A stretch of DNA of 33,339 nucleotides, taken from NCBI GenBank assembly GCA_024636855.1, contig JAGXGG010000108.1, positions 1 to 33,339 of the forward strand, read 5' to 3'. The notes below the pieces were generated by a model. The model saw only the letters and a program-made list of their open reading frames with translations. It was not told where the DNA came from and ran no database searches. This DNA is from Ignavibacteriota bacterium. Lineage in GTDB: Bacteria > Bacteroidota > Ignavibacteria > Kapaibacteriales > UBA2268. Each line of letters opens with the position of its first letter. Position 1 is the first letter of the stretch. The position numbers were made by a program, and so were the translations under genes. Shown in pieces: positions 1 to 8,854 of the stretch.

Positions 1-69
1 AACATTACTCCGAAGCTGTAAGTTGGTTAATATAGTAACAAATAGAATAGTAAATAAAAATCTAAACAT
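1..69 (-). CDS. 5' end of a secreted or outer-membrane protein gene (partial; TolC-type factor by context)
   Basis: The minus strand opens with an ATG at 69 and stays open for 23 codons to the window edge: MFRFLFTILFVTILTNLQLR and three more residues. One early Arg, a long hydrophobic run and then polar residues are what a Sec signal peptide looks like. The ATG lies inside the end of the HlyD gene and overlaps it by 8 nt (ATGTTTAG), the same arrangement as the ABC/HlyD junction upstream, so translational coupling is likely. ABC exporter plus HlyD adaptor operons in this group are usually completed by a TolC-family outer-membrane factor, so that is the best guess. No mature sequence is visible, so the identity is inferred only from context. 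Confidence 0.55.
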   Translation of the reverse strand, partial: MFRFLFTILFVTILTNLQLRSNV

Positions 70-1393
70 CTTCTATACTATAGTAATCAGGTGGAAATCC
101 ATTTAATTGACGCCATAACTCATACCAAAGTGGTACATCTCTAAGAAGTACAAATGCTTTTGCACCCGAACCAATTCTGAGTACTTCAGGCCATTGTTTA
201 CTGTCCTTATCTGGTGCTATTAGAACTCTATATAGTCCATTTTTACTAATAATCCTGTCTACTGCAACTACATTACCTCCGTAAGTTCCAGTGGAAATGT
301 TAGGCCAGCCACTGAAAACTACTGCAGGCCATCCATCAAACTGTATCCTAGCATCTTCATCTTTGAATATTAGTGGCAAATCCATAGGTCTAACATAGAT
401 TTCGATTGCTAAATCAAAATTTGTAGGCATAATTGTTACTATATCAGTACCTTCTTTAATTATTTCACCCAAGCCCTTTTTTATGGCTTTAGTTATATAA
501 CCTGATTGAGGAGCAGTTATATAGTAGTATTGCTGCCTAACTTCATAATTACTTAGATTGTTTTTTAATTTTGATGCCTTAGCTCTTGTATCCAATTTAC
601 TTGATATAGCAGAGAATTTTTCTGATTCAGATTTTGCTATCTTATCTGCATATTCTGCTTTTATGGAAAATAATTCTAATTCTAAATTCAATAACTTATT
701 ATATTGATTTTCAAGCTTATTTTTCTGGACAATTACTTTTGAAGCCATTTCTCTTTGTTTTACACTCTTTGCTTCAAGATCTGTTTTTGATTTTAGTCCT
801 TTTTCGAAAAGTTCATTCGTTCGGTTTAATTGTTTATTAGCAACATCTAACACTAGCTCATAAGCAACTAAGTCAATACTATCGCTTTCTATCTCACGTC
901 TTAGCTGGATTATTTTATTTTTCGTCGTTGCTGTTTTCAAATCTCTATTTTGAATCATAGCAATTTGCTGTTGCTCAATGGATTTCACCTTATCTTCATA
1001 AGATGTTATACTTTCAAGATTTGCATCAACTTGTTCGTTTGTTCTAGCCAGTAATTCAGGATCGAAATACTCACTTTTTACTTCAGAAATAAAAACAATT
1101 GTATCACCTTTTTCAACGAAATTACCTTCTTGAACATACCATTTTTCTAATCTACCAGAAATTACAGACTGTATGGATTGGGGTTGTTGTGATGGATTAA
1201 TAGTTGTAACATATCCTTTAGCGTCTATGTTTTGAGTCCAAGGTAGAAATAACCCCAATATTATCACTAAAAGAACACTAAGAGATATAATTAACAATAA
1301 CTTGCTTTTATTCTTCTTCTTCAAAGAAACATATGACTTAATCTCTTCATCTGTTATGTGATTGTAAAGACTATTCTCAGATATATTAAGCAT
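62..1393 (-). CDS. HlyD-family membrane fusion (periplasmic adaptor) protein
   Basis: 443-residue adaptor that would link an inner-membrane ABC exporter to an outer-membrane channel. A cytoplasmic N-terminus of about 30 residues is followed by one transmembrane helix (about 32-51). A biotinyl-lipoyl half-domain follows (about 70-105, GRLEKWYVQEGNFVEKGD), then a long coiled-coil hairpin (about 115-285) rich in K, E, Q and L. The second lipoyl half (about 285-325, ITAPQSGYITKAIKKG) comes next, then a beta-barrel domain ending in a conserved-looking WYELWRQLNGFPPDYY. I chose the ATG at 1393 over the in-frame GTGs at 1399 and 1402 because a purine-rich AAAGGTGGTGG precedes it. It overlaps the ABC gene by 8 nt (ATGCTTAA) and the next gene by 8 nt, so the three are one transcription unit. 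Substrate unknown. Confidence 0.9.
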   Translation of the reverse strand: MLNISENSLYNHITDEEIKSYVSLKKKNKSKLLLIISLSVLLVIILGLFLPWTQNIDAKGYVTTINPSQQPQSIQSVISGRLEKWYVQEGNFVEKGDTIVFISEVKSEYFDPELLARTNEQVDANLESITSYEDKVKSIEQQQIAMIQNRDLKTATTKNKIIQLRREIESDSIDLVAYELVLDVANKQLNRTNELFEKGLKSKTDLEAKSVKQREMASKVIVQKNKLENQYNKLLNLELELFSIKAEYADKIAKSESEKFSAISSKLDTRAKASKLKNNLSNYEVRQQYYYITAPQSGYITKAIKKGLGEIIKEGTDIVTIMPTNFDLAIEIYVRPMDLPLIFKDEDARIQFDGWPAVVFSGWPNISTGTYGGNVVAVDRIISKNGLYRVLIAPDKDSKQWPEVLRIGSGAKAFVLLRDVPLWYELWRQLNGFPPDYYSIEDV

Positions 1394-3029
1394 TTCCACC
1401 ACCTTTGCTTATTACAACTTGTTGATTAGATTTTTTTAACCAATAATCGTCTTCTGTCACTATAATAAAGGTACTTTCTTTGAATTCTTCGAGCATATAT
1501 TCTATTATCCTTTCTTTCTCATTCTCTTTAATATACAAGAATGGATATTCGAATAAATATAATCTACATTTAGTTACTAATGATCTAGCAAGTAATATCT
1601 TCTGAGTTACATCTTTAGATAAAAAGTAATTTGAAGGATTGATAACTGATTCAAGACCATTAGGCAAATTTGAAACAAAAAGATCAAGTCCCATTATAGA
1701 GATAATTTCTCTAATCTTTTCTTCAGTTATTTTTCTTCCAACTGTGATATTGTCAATCAAACTTGCTTCAAATAATTCATTTGTTGAAAAATGAATTGAA
1801 ATTTGTTTATTCAGAATGCTTTTATTCAAATTCTCAATAGGGATACCATCTAATTTTACAGCACCAGATTTTATATCAATAAATCCAGAAATTATGTTCA
1901 AAAGAATTGATTTTGAAACTTTATTCTCTCCTAATATCATTGTGTTCGAGCCACTTTTTATATTAGCAGAAAAATTATTCAAATAATAATCAGCACCATC
2001 ACTTCCAGAATAATTTAAGTTAGTTATATCTACAGATATGCCGTCTGTTACATCTTTTAACTCAACTTTCTTCTTTTCATCCAATTCTATATCAGTTATG
2101 TATCCTATTTTATCAAGGGCAGTTAGAAGGTCATAAATAGAGTCTATACTGTTAATCAACTTTTCAGTAGATGTCAATATTAACAAGATAATAATTTCTG
2201 CAGCTACGAATTGACCAATATTCATCTGTTCGTTATAGACTAATAACCCCCCTAGCACAAGAAGTCCTGCAGCAAGAAGAACTTTAAACAGTATAAAGAA
2301 TTTAAATTGCGTTACTAATACGCCAAAATGTTTCTCTCTAGCTTCTAAATACTCTATCGTTTTTTGGTCAGTCTGTTTTAGGTGAAGAGCAAAGCTTGAA
2401 AATTTCTTAAATGATTTATGCGTTCTAGCTACTTCTTCTAACCAATGTGCTACTATATACTTGAATTTACTTTCCAGAATACTTGTTGACATTCCTTTAG
2501 GGCTAGTCGCTCTAAATAAAACCCAAATTGAGGAAACAAGGAAGACACCTAATATTAGGAAATAAGGACTATAAACGGACAATAGTACAAGTCCAAAGAA
2601 TGCTTGGAAAACAGCTAATGAGAAGTCAACTAATATTTTAGGAAGAGTTTTCTGGATAGTTAATGTGTCAAAAAATCTATTAGCTAACTCTGGTGTATGA
2701 AGGTTTTGCAAATTTGTAAGTTTTATTTTGGGAAATCTAAATGCAAATTCGAAAGAAGATTTAGCAAATATTTCCTGTTGTATATTTTCTACTATTCTAA
2801 GTTGGGTTAGTTGAAAAACACCAGAGAATAGAATACCAATCAATACAAACAAAACTAGAACTGCCCATGAGGTTGTTAGAGCTCCCATTTGGATAATATT
2901 AACAATTGCTTGGATACCCAATGGTAATGAAAGGTTCACAAGTCCATTTAGTATAGCATATAAATATATTTGGTATACTTCCTTTTTAAAGGGAGATAAT
3001 AATTTCCAAAACCTTTGTATTGGGGTCAT
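1386..3029 (-). CDS. ABC exporter-like protein with a degenerate nucleotide-binding domain
   Basis: 547 residues with the layout of a fused ABC half-exporter: a membrane domain with about six hydrophobic segments (residues 20-290) and a C-terminal nucleotide-binding-like domain (about 330-540). There is no N-terminal C39 peptidase. The NBD fold is recognisable, but its motifs are altered. The Walker A position reads GENKVSKS (367-374, two glycines lost, Lys and Ser kept). The Q-loop Gln is replaced in IHFSTNELF (412-420). The signature reads LSKDVTQ instead of LSGGQ (470-476). Walker B ends LYLFEYP (490-496), with Glu for Asp and Tyr for the catalytic Glu. The H-loop His is Glu526. The frame is intact, so this is not a simple frameshift product. 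It may be the inactive half of a heterodimer or a non-ATPase scaffold. First visible gene of the adaptor/outer-membrane factor operon. Confidence 0.85.
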   Translation of the reverse strand: MTPIQRFWKLLSPFKKEVYQIYLYAILNGLVNLSLPLGIQAIVNIIQMGALTTSWAVLVLFVLIGILFSGVFQLTQLRIVENIQQEIFAKSSFEFAFRFPKIKLTNLQNLHTPELANRFFDTLTIQKTLPKILVDFSLAVFQAFFGLVLLSVYSPYFLILGVFLVSSIWVLFRATSPKGMSTSILESKFKYIVAHWLEEVARTHKSFKKFSSFALHLKQTDQKTIEYLEAREKHFGVLVTQFKFFILFKVLLAAGLLVLGGLLVYNEQMNIGQFVAAEIIILLILTSTEKLINSIDSIYDLLTALDKIGYITDIELDEKKKVELKDVTDGISVDITNLNYSGSDGADYYLNNFSANIKSGSNTMILGENKVSKSILLNIISGFIDIKSGAVKLDGIPIENLNKSILNKQISIHFSTNELFEASLIDNITVGRKITEEKIREIISIMGLDLFVSNLPNGLESVINPSNYFLSKDVTQKILLARSLVTKCRLYLFEYPFLYIKENEKERIIEYMLEEFKESTFIIVTEDDYWLKKSNQQVVISKGGGNA

Positions 3030-3180
3030 TTTTTACTTTTAATTAGTAGATAAAAAAACTCAGAATACTTTACTTTTCCCGATTACGAATATAGGACACT
3101 AATAGTCTAATATATAATTAAAGATATTAATACTACCTATAAAAAACTTATATTTCTATAATATTCATTTTTCCTGAGCT

Positions 3181-3795
3181 TTACAAACCCTTTACCATCC
3201 AATGATTAGTATGTTTTGTTTTTAGTTCATTGTACATAATTTCTTTCTTCGTAAAATCACTTTCTAATTGAAATCGATAAACTTTAATTGGAATTGCATT
3301 TGGATATATTGCAATAAATTTAGCAAAGTGTTTAATTGCCTCACTCTTTTGACCAGTCGCAAGTAGTGATTCACCTTTATATATAGCTACCATTTTTGGG
3401 ATTACTCCAAATAAGGTATCCATTTCTTCTGAAAGTGTATTTATTAGCCATAACTGTAAATCAGGATTAGATAACTTTGGGTTACGAGTCGCTTCTGAAA
3501 CAAAATATTGATAAGTTGTAAATAAAAAGAACAAGTGCTCATTAGGTATATTTCCGGCCTCATTAAACATTTTATATAAATTAACGGTTTCTTCTGTTAT
3601 ACTATTTTCATCACTTTGAAGTGACTCATTGAATAAATTATCAAGTAACTTCAATATTCTTGTGTCTGAAGAATCAATTATGGTTTTACTTTTTAATTCC
3701 TTATATTCTTCTTCTGTAGCAACTACAACGTCTTGTATTTGTGAAAAAACAGAGCAAGTTGTCAAAAAAATAATTAAAAATATTCTGAATTTCAT
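3181..3795 (-). CDS. Secreted hypothetical protein with TPR-like helices
   Basis: 204 residues. The start MKFRIFLIIFLTTCSVFSQ is a Sec signal peptide with probable cleavage near FSQ. The Cys at residue 14 (LTTC) is a poor lipobox, so I do not call a lipoprotein. The mature part is helical and charged. Residues about 130-175 (GVIPKMVAIYKGESLLATGQ, then KSEAIKHFAKFIAIYPNA) have the small/large residue spacing of a tetratricopeptide pair, suggesting a periplasmic interaction role. It starts only 11 nt after the stop of the PLP enzyme gene on the same strand, so it is probably co-transcribed with it. A 151-nt gap separates it from the ABC operon downstream; I saw no convincing terminator or promoter there. 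No specific family recognised. Confidence 0.7.
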   Translation of the reverse strand: MKFRIFLIIFLTTCSVFSQIQDVVVATEEEYKELKSKTIIDSSDTRILKLLDNLFNESLQSDENSITEETVNLYKMFNEAGNIPNEHLFFLFTTYQYFVSEATRNPKLSNPDLQLWLINTLSEEMDTLFGVIPKMVAIYKGESLLATGQKSEAIKHFAKFIAIYPNAIPIKVYRFQLESDFTKKEIMYNELKTKHTNHWMVKGL

Positions 3796-3806
3796 TTGTT
3801 TCCCTT

Positions 3807-5054
3807 TTATACCTTTTCCAAAGCTTGGCTAACATCCCAAATTAGATCGTCTATATTTTCTACACCGATTGATAACCTAACAAGACTCGAAGTTACTCCT
3901 ATACTCTTCAAATATTCTGGTTCAACTCCCGCATGGGTCATAGTGCTTGGGTGTTCTGCCAAACTCTCAGTGCCACCTAGGCTAACTGCTAATGTCATTA
4001 GTTTTAATGAGTTCAAGAAGATAAATGCTTCTTTCTCACCACCAACAATGTCGAAAGCTACCATTGCTCCAGGTCCATCATGTTGTCTTTTGTATAATTC
4101 ATAGCTAGGACTTTCCTCGTCAATCATTCCCAAATAATGGACTTTTGTAACCTTTGGATGTACATTCAAAAATTTGGCAATTTCAATTGCATTCTGTTGT
4201 TGCTGTTCCATTCTCACTTTCAAAGTTTCCAGACTTCTCATTAATAACCAACCAGTCCAAGGTCCAGCCATATTTCCAAGAAAGGTTCTTAGAGTTTTTA
4301 CTCTTTTCATTGGACCTTTGTACCCAAGAACTGCACCAGCTATTACATCACTATGTCCACCAATATATTTTGTAGCTGAGTATACAACTAAGTCCGCACC
4401 AAATCGAAGTGGGTGTTGCCAAAGTGGGCCCATATACGTGTTATCAACTACTGTCAGTACTTGTTTTTCCTCAATACTATAATGGTTTTTTAGTTCATTT
4501 ATCATCTGCAAATCAACTATTGCGTTAGTAGGATTAGCAGGTGTTTCAACAAAAATCATAGCTACTTTATCAGAAAAACCTTTTTCCTCAATTTTTGCCA
4601 TTATTTCTTCTTTAGTTGCATTTGGCTTAAACCCAACTGTATCAATACCATATTTTGGAAGAAAGTGGTGAATAAAGTGATCAGTTCCACCATAAAGTGG
4701 GCTACTATACACTAACACATCACCAGGACTCAAAAACTCCATAAATACAGTCGTAATTGCTGACATTCCACTTTCAAATACTGCACATTCTTCTGCTTTA
4801 TCCCATAAGCAAAGTCTGTTCTCTAGTATTTCCAAATCAGGATTATTTATTCGACTGTAGATTAGTCCTAACTCTTCGTCTTGACCTTTCTCTCGTAAAC
4901 CATAAGCTACTTCGAAAAATGCTTTTCCTTCTTCTGCATTCTTAAAAACAAATGTAGACGTTTGGAAAATTGGACATTTCAAGGAGCCTTCTGATAACTC
5001 TGGCTTATAGCCGTATGACATCATAAGACTTTCAGGTTTCATATTTCTATTCAT
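3807..5054 (-). CDS. Cys/Met-metabolism PLP-dependent enzyme (cystathionine gamma-synthase / methionine gamma-lyase family)
   Basis: 415-residue fold-type I PLP enzyme of the trans-sulfuration family, cytosolic and normally tetrameric. Lys229 in YSATKYIGGHSDVIAGA is the expected Schiff-base lysine. Asp204 (VVDNTYMGPLWQHPL) would contact the pyridine nitrogen. Tyr66/Arg68 (IYSRINNP) are the residues that bind cofactor phosphate across the dimer, and Tyr121 in PLYGGTDHF stacks on PLP. SLGGTESLAEHPSTMTHAGV (358-377) is the C-terminal substrate-carboxylate region. Classical methionine gamma-lyases carry Cys after PLYG; here it is Gly, so synthase versus lyase activity cannot be settled from sequence. 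Divergent from the TonB receptor, with 137 nt between start codons, and followed by the secreted hypothetical. MNRN at 5054 is the natural start; a second Met lies at codon 5. Confidence 0.88.
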   Translation of the reverse strand: MNRNMKPESLMMSYGYKPELSEGSLKCPIFQTSTFVFKNAEEGKAFFEVAYGLREKGQDEELGLIYSRINNPDLEILENRLCLWDKAEECAVFESGMSAITTVFMEFLSPGDVLVYSSPLYGGTDHFIHHFLPKYGIDTVGFKPNATKEEIMAKIEEKGFSDKVAMIFVETPANPTNAIVDLQMINELKNHYSIEEKQVLTVVDNTYMGPLWQHPLRFGADLVVYSATKYIGGHSDVIAGAVLGYKGPMKRVKTLRTFLGNMAGPWTGWLLMRSLETLKVRMEQQQQNAIEIAKFLNVHPKVTKVHYLGMIDEESPSYELYKRQHDGPGAMVAFDIVGGEKEAFIFLNSLKLMTLAVSLGGTESLAEHPSTMTHAGVEPEYLKSIGVTSSLVRLSIGVENIDDLIWDVSQALEKV

Positions 5055-5191
5055 TGTTTATCTCAATTTTAGCTTTATTTAGAATACTAATTTAACAATT
5101 ACAAATGATTAATAATTATTAGTAAGATAAAACATTGAGACAAGAATATCGTTTTTGAGCAAATGAGAAATTACAATTCCCAAAATTGCCA

Positions 5192-7450
5192 ATGAAATAT
5201 AGATTTTTGCTTTTTGCTTTTATACAGATTATGTTTGCTTATGATGTATTTGCTGACAATGCTACTATAAGTGGTTATGTAAAAGATAGTTCGAATAAAG
5301 AAACACTTATCGGTGCTACTATTAGAATAGATGGTACCACTAGAGGTTCGTTAACCAATAAAGATGGCTACTTCGTAATAAGTAATATAAAACCAGGTAA
5401 ATACACAGTCGTGTATTCGTATATAGGTTATGAAGAAAATAGAAAAACTATCAGTCTAAAATCAAATCAAGACCTTAGATTAGATGCATTATTATCATCT
5501 GGTTCTATGACTTCAGAAGAGATTTCAGTCTATGCTGATAGAGATGATGATAAAGTTCAGATATCTATTAGTAAAGTTAACATCCCTATGCAGCAAATTA
5601 AGGAAATACGAATTGGTGGAGAATCCGATATATTTCGTTCATTGCAATTGCTCCCTGGGGTCCTAACTTCTTCACAAATATCATCTGGTTTGTATATTAG
5701 GGGAGGTTCACCTGATCAAAACTTAGTTCTACTGGATGGGTCTATGGTGTATAATCCATCGCATTTGTTCGGATTTATATCAGCGTTTAATACAGACGCT
5801 ATCAAAGATGTAGAGCTTATCAAAGGTGGCTTCAATGCAGAATATGGTGGTCGACTTTCGTCTGTACTTACTCTAACCCAGAAAGATGGGAATAGGGAAG
5901 AGGTAGAAGGAATGTTCTCTATTGGAGCTATATCATCTAAACTTGCTCTAGAAGGTCCAATAGGTAATGGCTCATGGTTTCTAGGTGGACGTAGAACATA
6001 CTTCGAGTTGATTAAATCATTCCTATCAGAAGACCCACTAAACCCAATTCCTGATTTTGCTTTTTATGATGTGAATGCTAAAATCACTCAAGACTTTGGT
6101 GATAATGATAAGGTTGCTATTTCTGGATTCTATAGTAGAGATAATCTTGATTATGAAGCTGGTAATATAAATTTTAATTTGGGGATATCAAACAGACTAG
6201 GTTCTGCCAGATGGACTCATATATTCAACCCTCAGTTATTTAGTACTGTTAATCTTAGTACGAGTCAGTATATAAATGGGTTTGATGCAAGTAATTCAGG
6301 TTACGAAGTACTTCAAGAAAACATAATAACTGATTACACTATAAAGCATACTTTGGATTGGTTCCACAACGAAGATTTCACTACCAAATATGGCTACGAA
6401 GTTAACTTCTACGAATTTGATTATCTAGCTAATTTCACAGGATCGACAGACTCTACTGATCAGGGTTCAGCGGCTGGACGTACTAACTTACGTTTTACTG
6501 ATAGAAATTACGCTGCATTCGCACAGGCTAAGTGGCAAGTGAACTCACTACTTTCAGCACAATTTGGTTTGAGAGCAAATCATTTTGAGTTTGCTAACCA
6601 AACAGCTATAGAACCTCGAATTGCTATGAAATACAATTTTCAACCAGATATAGCTTTAAAAGCTTCTTGGGGTATATATCATCAGAACTTGAAGTTAGCT
6701 ACTTTACAAGATTTCTCATTCTTTGATACTTGGTTAGGTACTGATAGCTCACTTAATATAGGGCGTTCAGTCCATTATATAATGGCATTAGAAACAGAGC
6801 CTTGGGATGGTTATGATGTCAATGTTGACGTATATTATAAATCTTTAGAAAATATAAATGAGATACGAAGAGTAGTCCTACAAATAGACAATGGTACTGA
6901 TGTTCTTTATGAAGGAAAAGGTGAGGCATTTGGTGCAGAGCTATTCATACAAAAGAAAATGGGTGATTTCACAGGTTGGTTTGGCTATGGTCTAGGTTTC
7001 ATCAATGCTCAATATGATAGTTTGAATTCTGGTAATTATTTCCGTCCCAAATTTGACAGAAGACACGATTTCAAAGGTGTAATTCAATATAGTATAAATG
7101 AACATTGGGATGTTGGGGCAAACTTCACCTTCCAAACAGGTCAATCATATACTGGGCAGACATCTCGATTCCAACTTCAACTAGAGGGAGAGACCAACGG
7201 TAGAGGAAAAACTGTACCTTCGCAAAGATATGGACTCCGTTTGCCTCCTTCGCATCAACTAAATCTTAACGGGAGTTATAAGTTTAAGGCATTCGGATAT
7301 GATGCCAAGCTACTGCTGGACATATATAATGTATATAATCGACGTGATATATGGTTCAGATTCTACAACGTAAATGAAGAAACTACTACTGTAGAAGACT
7401 TTAGACTATTACCAATTATACCAACATTTTCATTTGAAATAAAATTCTAG
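5192..7450 (+). CDS. TonB-dependent receptor with carboxypeptidase-regulatory-like N-terminal domain
   Basis: 752-residue outer-membrane receptor for TonB-driven uptake of an unknown ligand. A signal peptide (MKYRFLLFAFIQIMFAYDVFA) is followed by a CarboxypepD_reg-like beta-sandwich (about 25-105: ISGYVKDSSNKETLIGATI, then NKDGYFVISNIKPGKYTV). The plug domain (about 125-235) includes LQLLPGVLTSSQISSGLYIR, GGSPDQNLVLLDG and IKDVELIKGGFNAEYGGRLS. The rest is a barrel of alternating strands ending in FSFEIKF with the usual terminal Phe. The ATG at 5192 is chosen over the in-frame TTG at 5186 because it starts a normal signal peptide. The next gene starts 8 nt after the stop, a typical Bacteroidota receptor + DUF4249 lipoprotein pair. 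No metal or haem motif reveals the cargo. Confidence 0.93.
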   Translation: MKYRFLLFAFIQIMFAYDVFADNATISGYVKDSSNKETLIGATIRIDGTTRGSLTNKDGYFVISNIKPGKYTVVYSYIGYEENRKTISLKSNQDLRLDALLSSGSMTSEEISVYADRDDDKVQISISKVNIPMQQIKEIRIGGESDIFRSLQLLPGVLTSSQISSGLYIRGGSPDQNLVLLDGSMVYNPSHLFGFISAFNTDAIKDVELIKGGFNAEYGGRLSSVLTLTQKDGNREEVEGMFSIGAISSKLALEGPIGNGSWFLGGRRTYFELIKSFLSEDPLNPIPDFAFYDVNAKITQDFGDNDKVAISGFYSRDNLDYEAGNINFNLGISNRLGSARWTHIFNPQLFSTVNLSTSQYINGFDASNSGYEVLQENIITDYTIKHTLDWFHNEDFTTKYGYEVNFYEFDYLANFTGSTDSTDQGSAAGRTNLRFTDRNYAAFAQAKWQVNSLLSAQFGLRANHFEFANQTAIEPRIAMKYNFQPDIALKASWGIYHQNLKLATLQDFSFFDTWLGTDSSLNIGRSVHYIMALETEPWDGYDVNVDVYYKSLENINEIRRVVLQIDNGTDVLYEGKGEAFGAELFIQKKMGDFTGWFGYGLGFINAQYDSLNSGNYFRPKFDRRHDFKGVIQYSINEHWDVGANFTFQTGQSYTGQTSRFQLQLEGETNGRGKTVPSQRYGLRLPPSHQLNLNGSYKFKAFGYDAKLLLDIYNVYNRRDIWFRFYNVNEETTTVEDFRLLPIIPTFSFEIKF

Positions 7451-7458
7451 AATAGAAT

Positions 7459-8343
7459 ATGAATAAAATAATAATTATAATACTTACAATATTAGCTTTG
7501 AATAGCTGCGAAGACCCAATTCCTACGGACTATGTACCTCAGAATTATCTTGAAGCAGCTTTGTTAGTAGGTCAACCAATAGATGACATAGTACTGATGA
7601 GATCACAGCCTATAAATGCACTATTTGATTATGAAAAATCACTAATCAGAGATGCTGAAGTAATAATTACAGGTGATGACAAAGAGTTCAAATTACAAAT
7701 AGACCCTACTGGTATTAGAGGGTACTACAGTAAAGAGGATTACAGGATAAAAGGAAACACCAGATATAATATAGAAGTTAGAATGCCAGATGGTTCACGA
7801 ATAACTGGTTCTACGCTTACTCCGGATACAGTATTTTGGGTTCGTGACTTACCAGAATATATCCAATATCCTATTGATACTGTTAAGAAAGAATCTAAAG
7901 ATACTATAATATGGGATGGTATCCCAACACCAATTGATGAAAGTGGAATTGTAAGTGGAGGATATTGGGGAGTTTCAGTAAAAGCACTAGATACATTAGA
8001 ATATGGAATTTATCTGGATAATGTTCCTAATAGAGAAAAGAATAGAAGGTTATTCAGAGCTAATGCAAATCCAGACAATGATTGGAGATATAAAGAATTA
8101 ACTCGATGGGTTATATTACCTAGCTTTAAAACTCCAGTAGTATGGAATTATTTCAAATGGTATGGGCTGCACGAAATTGCTATATACAATATGGATAATA
8201 ATTATCTCAAATGGTATTTGCAGAGATTTGTGCAAAGCGAATTTGATCCTAATTTGAGTACTGTAGAGGGAAATGGAATAGGTGTATTTGGATCGATGAA
8301 CGCAATTCGAGATACATTCTTTCTAATAAAAAATCAACCATAA
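7459..8343 (+). CDS. DUF4249-type surface lipoprotein
   Basis: 294 residues. The N-terminus MNKIIIIILTILALNSCEDP is a lipoprotein signal with LNSC as the lipobox (Cys17). The mature part begins with a beta-rich domain: LIRDAEVIITGDDKEFKLQI, then GIRGYYSKEDYRIKGNTRYN and VRMPDGSRITGSTLTPDT. This matches the DUF4249 plan, in which an immunoglobulin-like N-terminus is followed by a larger C-terminal domain closing with a VEGNGIGVFGS-like segment (about 268-278). DUF4249 lipoproteins are habitually encoded directly downstream of a TonB receptor in Bacteroidota and are thought to act with it at the cell surface. Here the gap is 8 nt, so the pair is an operon. The ligand cannot be deduced. Confidence 0.8.
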   Translation: MNKIIIIILTILALNSCEDPIPTDYVPQNYLEAALLVGQPIDDIVLMRSQPINALFDYEKSLIRDAEVIITGDDKEFKLQIDPTGIRGYYSKEDYRIKGNTRYNIEVRMPDGSRITGSTLTPDTVFWVRDLPEYIQYPIDTVKKESKDTIIWDGIPTPIDESGIVSGGYWGVSVKALDTLEYGIYLDNVPNREKNRRLFRANANPDNDWRYKELTRWVILPSFKTPVVWNYFKWYGLHEIAIYNMDNNYLKWYLQRFVQSEFDPNLSTVEGNGIGVFGSMNAIRDTFFLIKNQP

Positions 8344-8353
8344 GATAATTGAT

Positions 8354-8385
8354 TTTGATTATTTGAGAAAAAATGTATATTTTTG
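8354..8385 (+). promoter_or_regulatory. Bacteroidota-type promoter for the basic protein / rpsU unit
   Basis: TTTG at 8354-8357, a 20-nt spacer, then TATTTTTG at 8378-8385. This is a perfect fit to the TTTG / TAnnTTTG pattern used by the primary sigma factor of Bacteroidota. Transcription would start near 8391, about 25 nt before the ATG at 8416. It lies immediately after the stop of the DUF4249 gene. Confidence 0.6.
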
Positions 8386-8415
8386 TAATCCCTATAAAAC
8401 ATAGATGTGATATAA

Positions 8416-8829
8416 ATGGCTAAAAAAGTTGCAAAAAGAAGAACAAGAAGAGCAAAGTATCTAACACTTTACTCTCCCTTCTTGATGAAAGAAACTAAGC
8501 ATGAGCTGATAGGCGAGCCTATCGAAACAGAAAATGGAAGACACCAGTGGGCTAGATGTACTAGAAGTAGACACTCTCAGCTTGTTAACTTAGATACTAT
8601 CGAAGCAGAAAGAGATAAGTCTAAGGCAGTTATCCATATTTCGAAAGATGATGCTCGTAAATATTCTCCTAGAGAAGCTTATGACATCGGAGAAATACTT
8701 TACCATAAGATATTTGATGATGTAGGAATTGTTCGTGCAAAAGAAGTAACATCTACTGGCGGTCACGCTATAGTTGTTCAGTTCGAAAAATCAGAAGAAA
8801 AAAGATTAATAGAAAATTATTCAAACTAA
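8416..8829 (+). CDS. Basic protein with C-terminal Tudor/SH3-like domain, upstream of rpsU
   Basis: 137 residues, in two parts. The first 60 residues are very basic (MAKKVAKRRTRRAKYL) and contain WARCTRSRHSQ (45-55), which looks like a zinc knuckle that has kept one Cys (Cys48) and lost its partner. The C-terminal part (about 88-136: AYDIGEILYHKIFDDVGIVR, then GGHAIVVQFEKSEEKRLIENY) resembles the small SH3/Tudor-like domain at the C-terminus of UvrD/PcrA helicases and in CarD-type proteins, which binds RNA polymerase. That likeness is pattern recognition, not a database match. A strong promoter precedes it, and S21 follows 25 nt after its stop. A role at the transcription or translation machinery is plausible; no function is proven. 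Confidence 0.75.
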   Translation: MAKKVAKRRTRRAKYLTLYSPFLMKETKHELIGEPIETENGRHQWARCTRSRHSQLVNLDTIEAERDKSKAVIHISKDDARKYSPREAYDIGEILYHKIFDDVGIVRAKEVTSTGGHAIVVQFEKSEEKRLIENYSN

Positions 8830-8840
8830 ATACCATAAAG

Positions 8841-8847
8841 AGAGGTG
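8841..8847 (+). promoter_or_regulatory. Ribosome binding site setting the GTG start of rpsU
   Basis: AGAGGTG lies 7 nt before the GTG at 8855. Clear Shine-Dalgarno sequences are uncommon in this window, so this one supports the GTG as the real start of S21. Confidence 0.6.
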
Positions 8848-8854
8848 ATATCAA

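Noticed and set aside
1386-3029. Frameshift or sequencing error as the cause of the missing ATPase motifs
   Set aside because: Sequence between the motifs still follows the ABC pattern in the same frame, and Lys/Ser of Walker A are kept; substitutions, not a shift, remove the motifs.
3030-3180. Possible small gene, promoter or RNA between the hypothetical gene and the ABC operon
   Set aside because: No exact promoter box on the minus strand, no hairpin with T run, and no credible frame; only AT-rich sequence.
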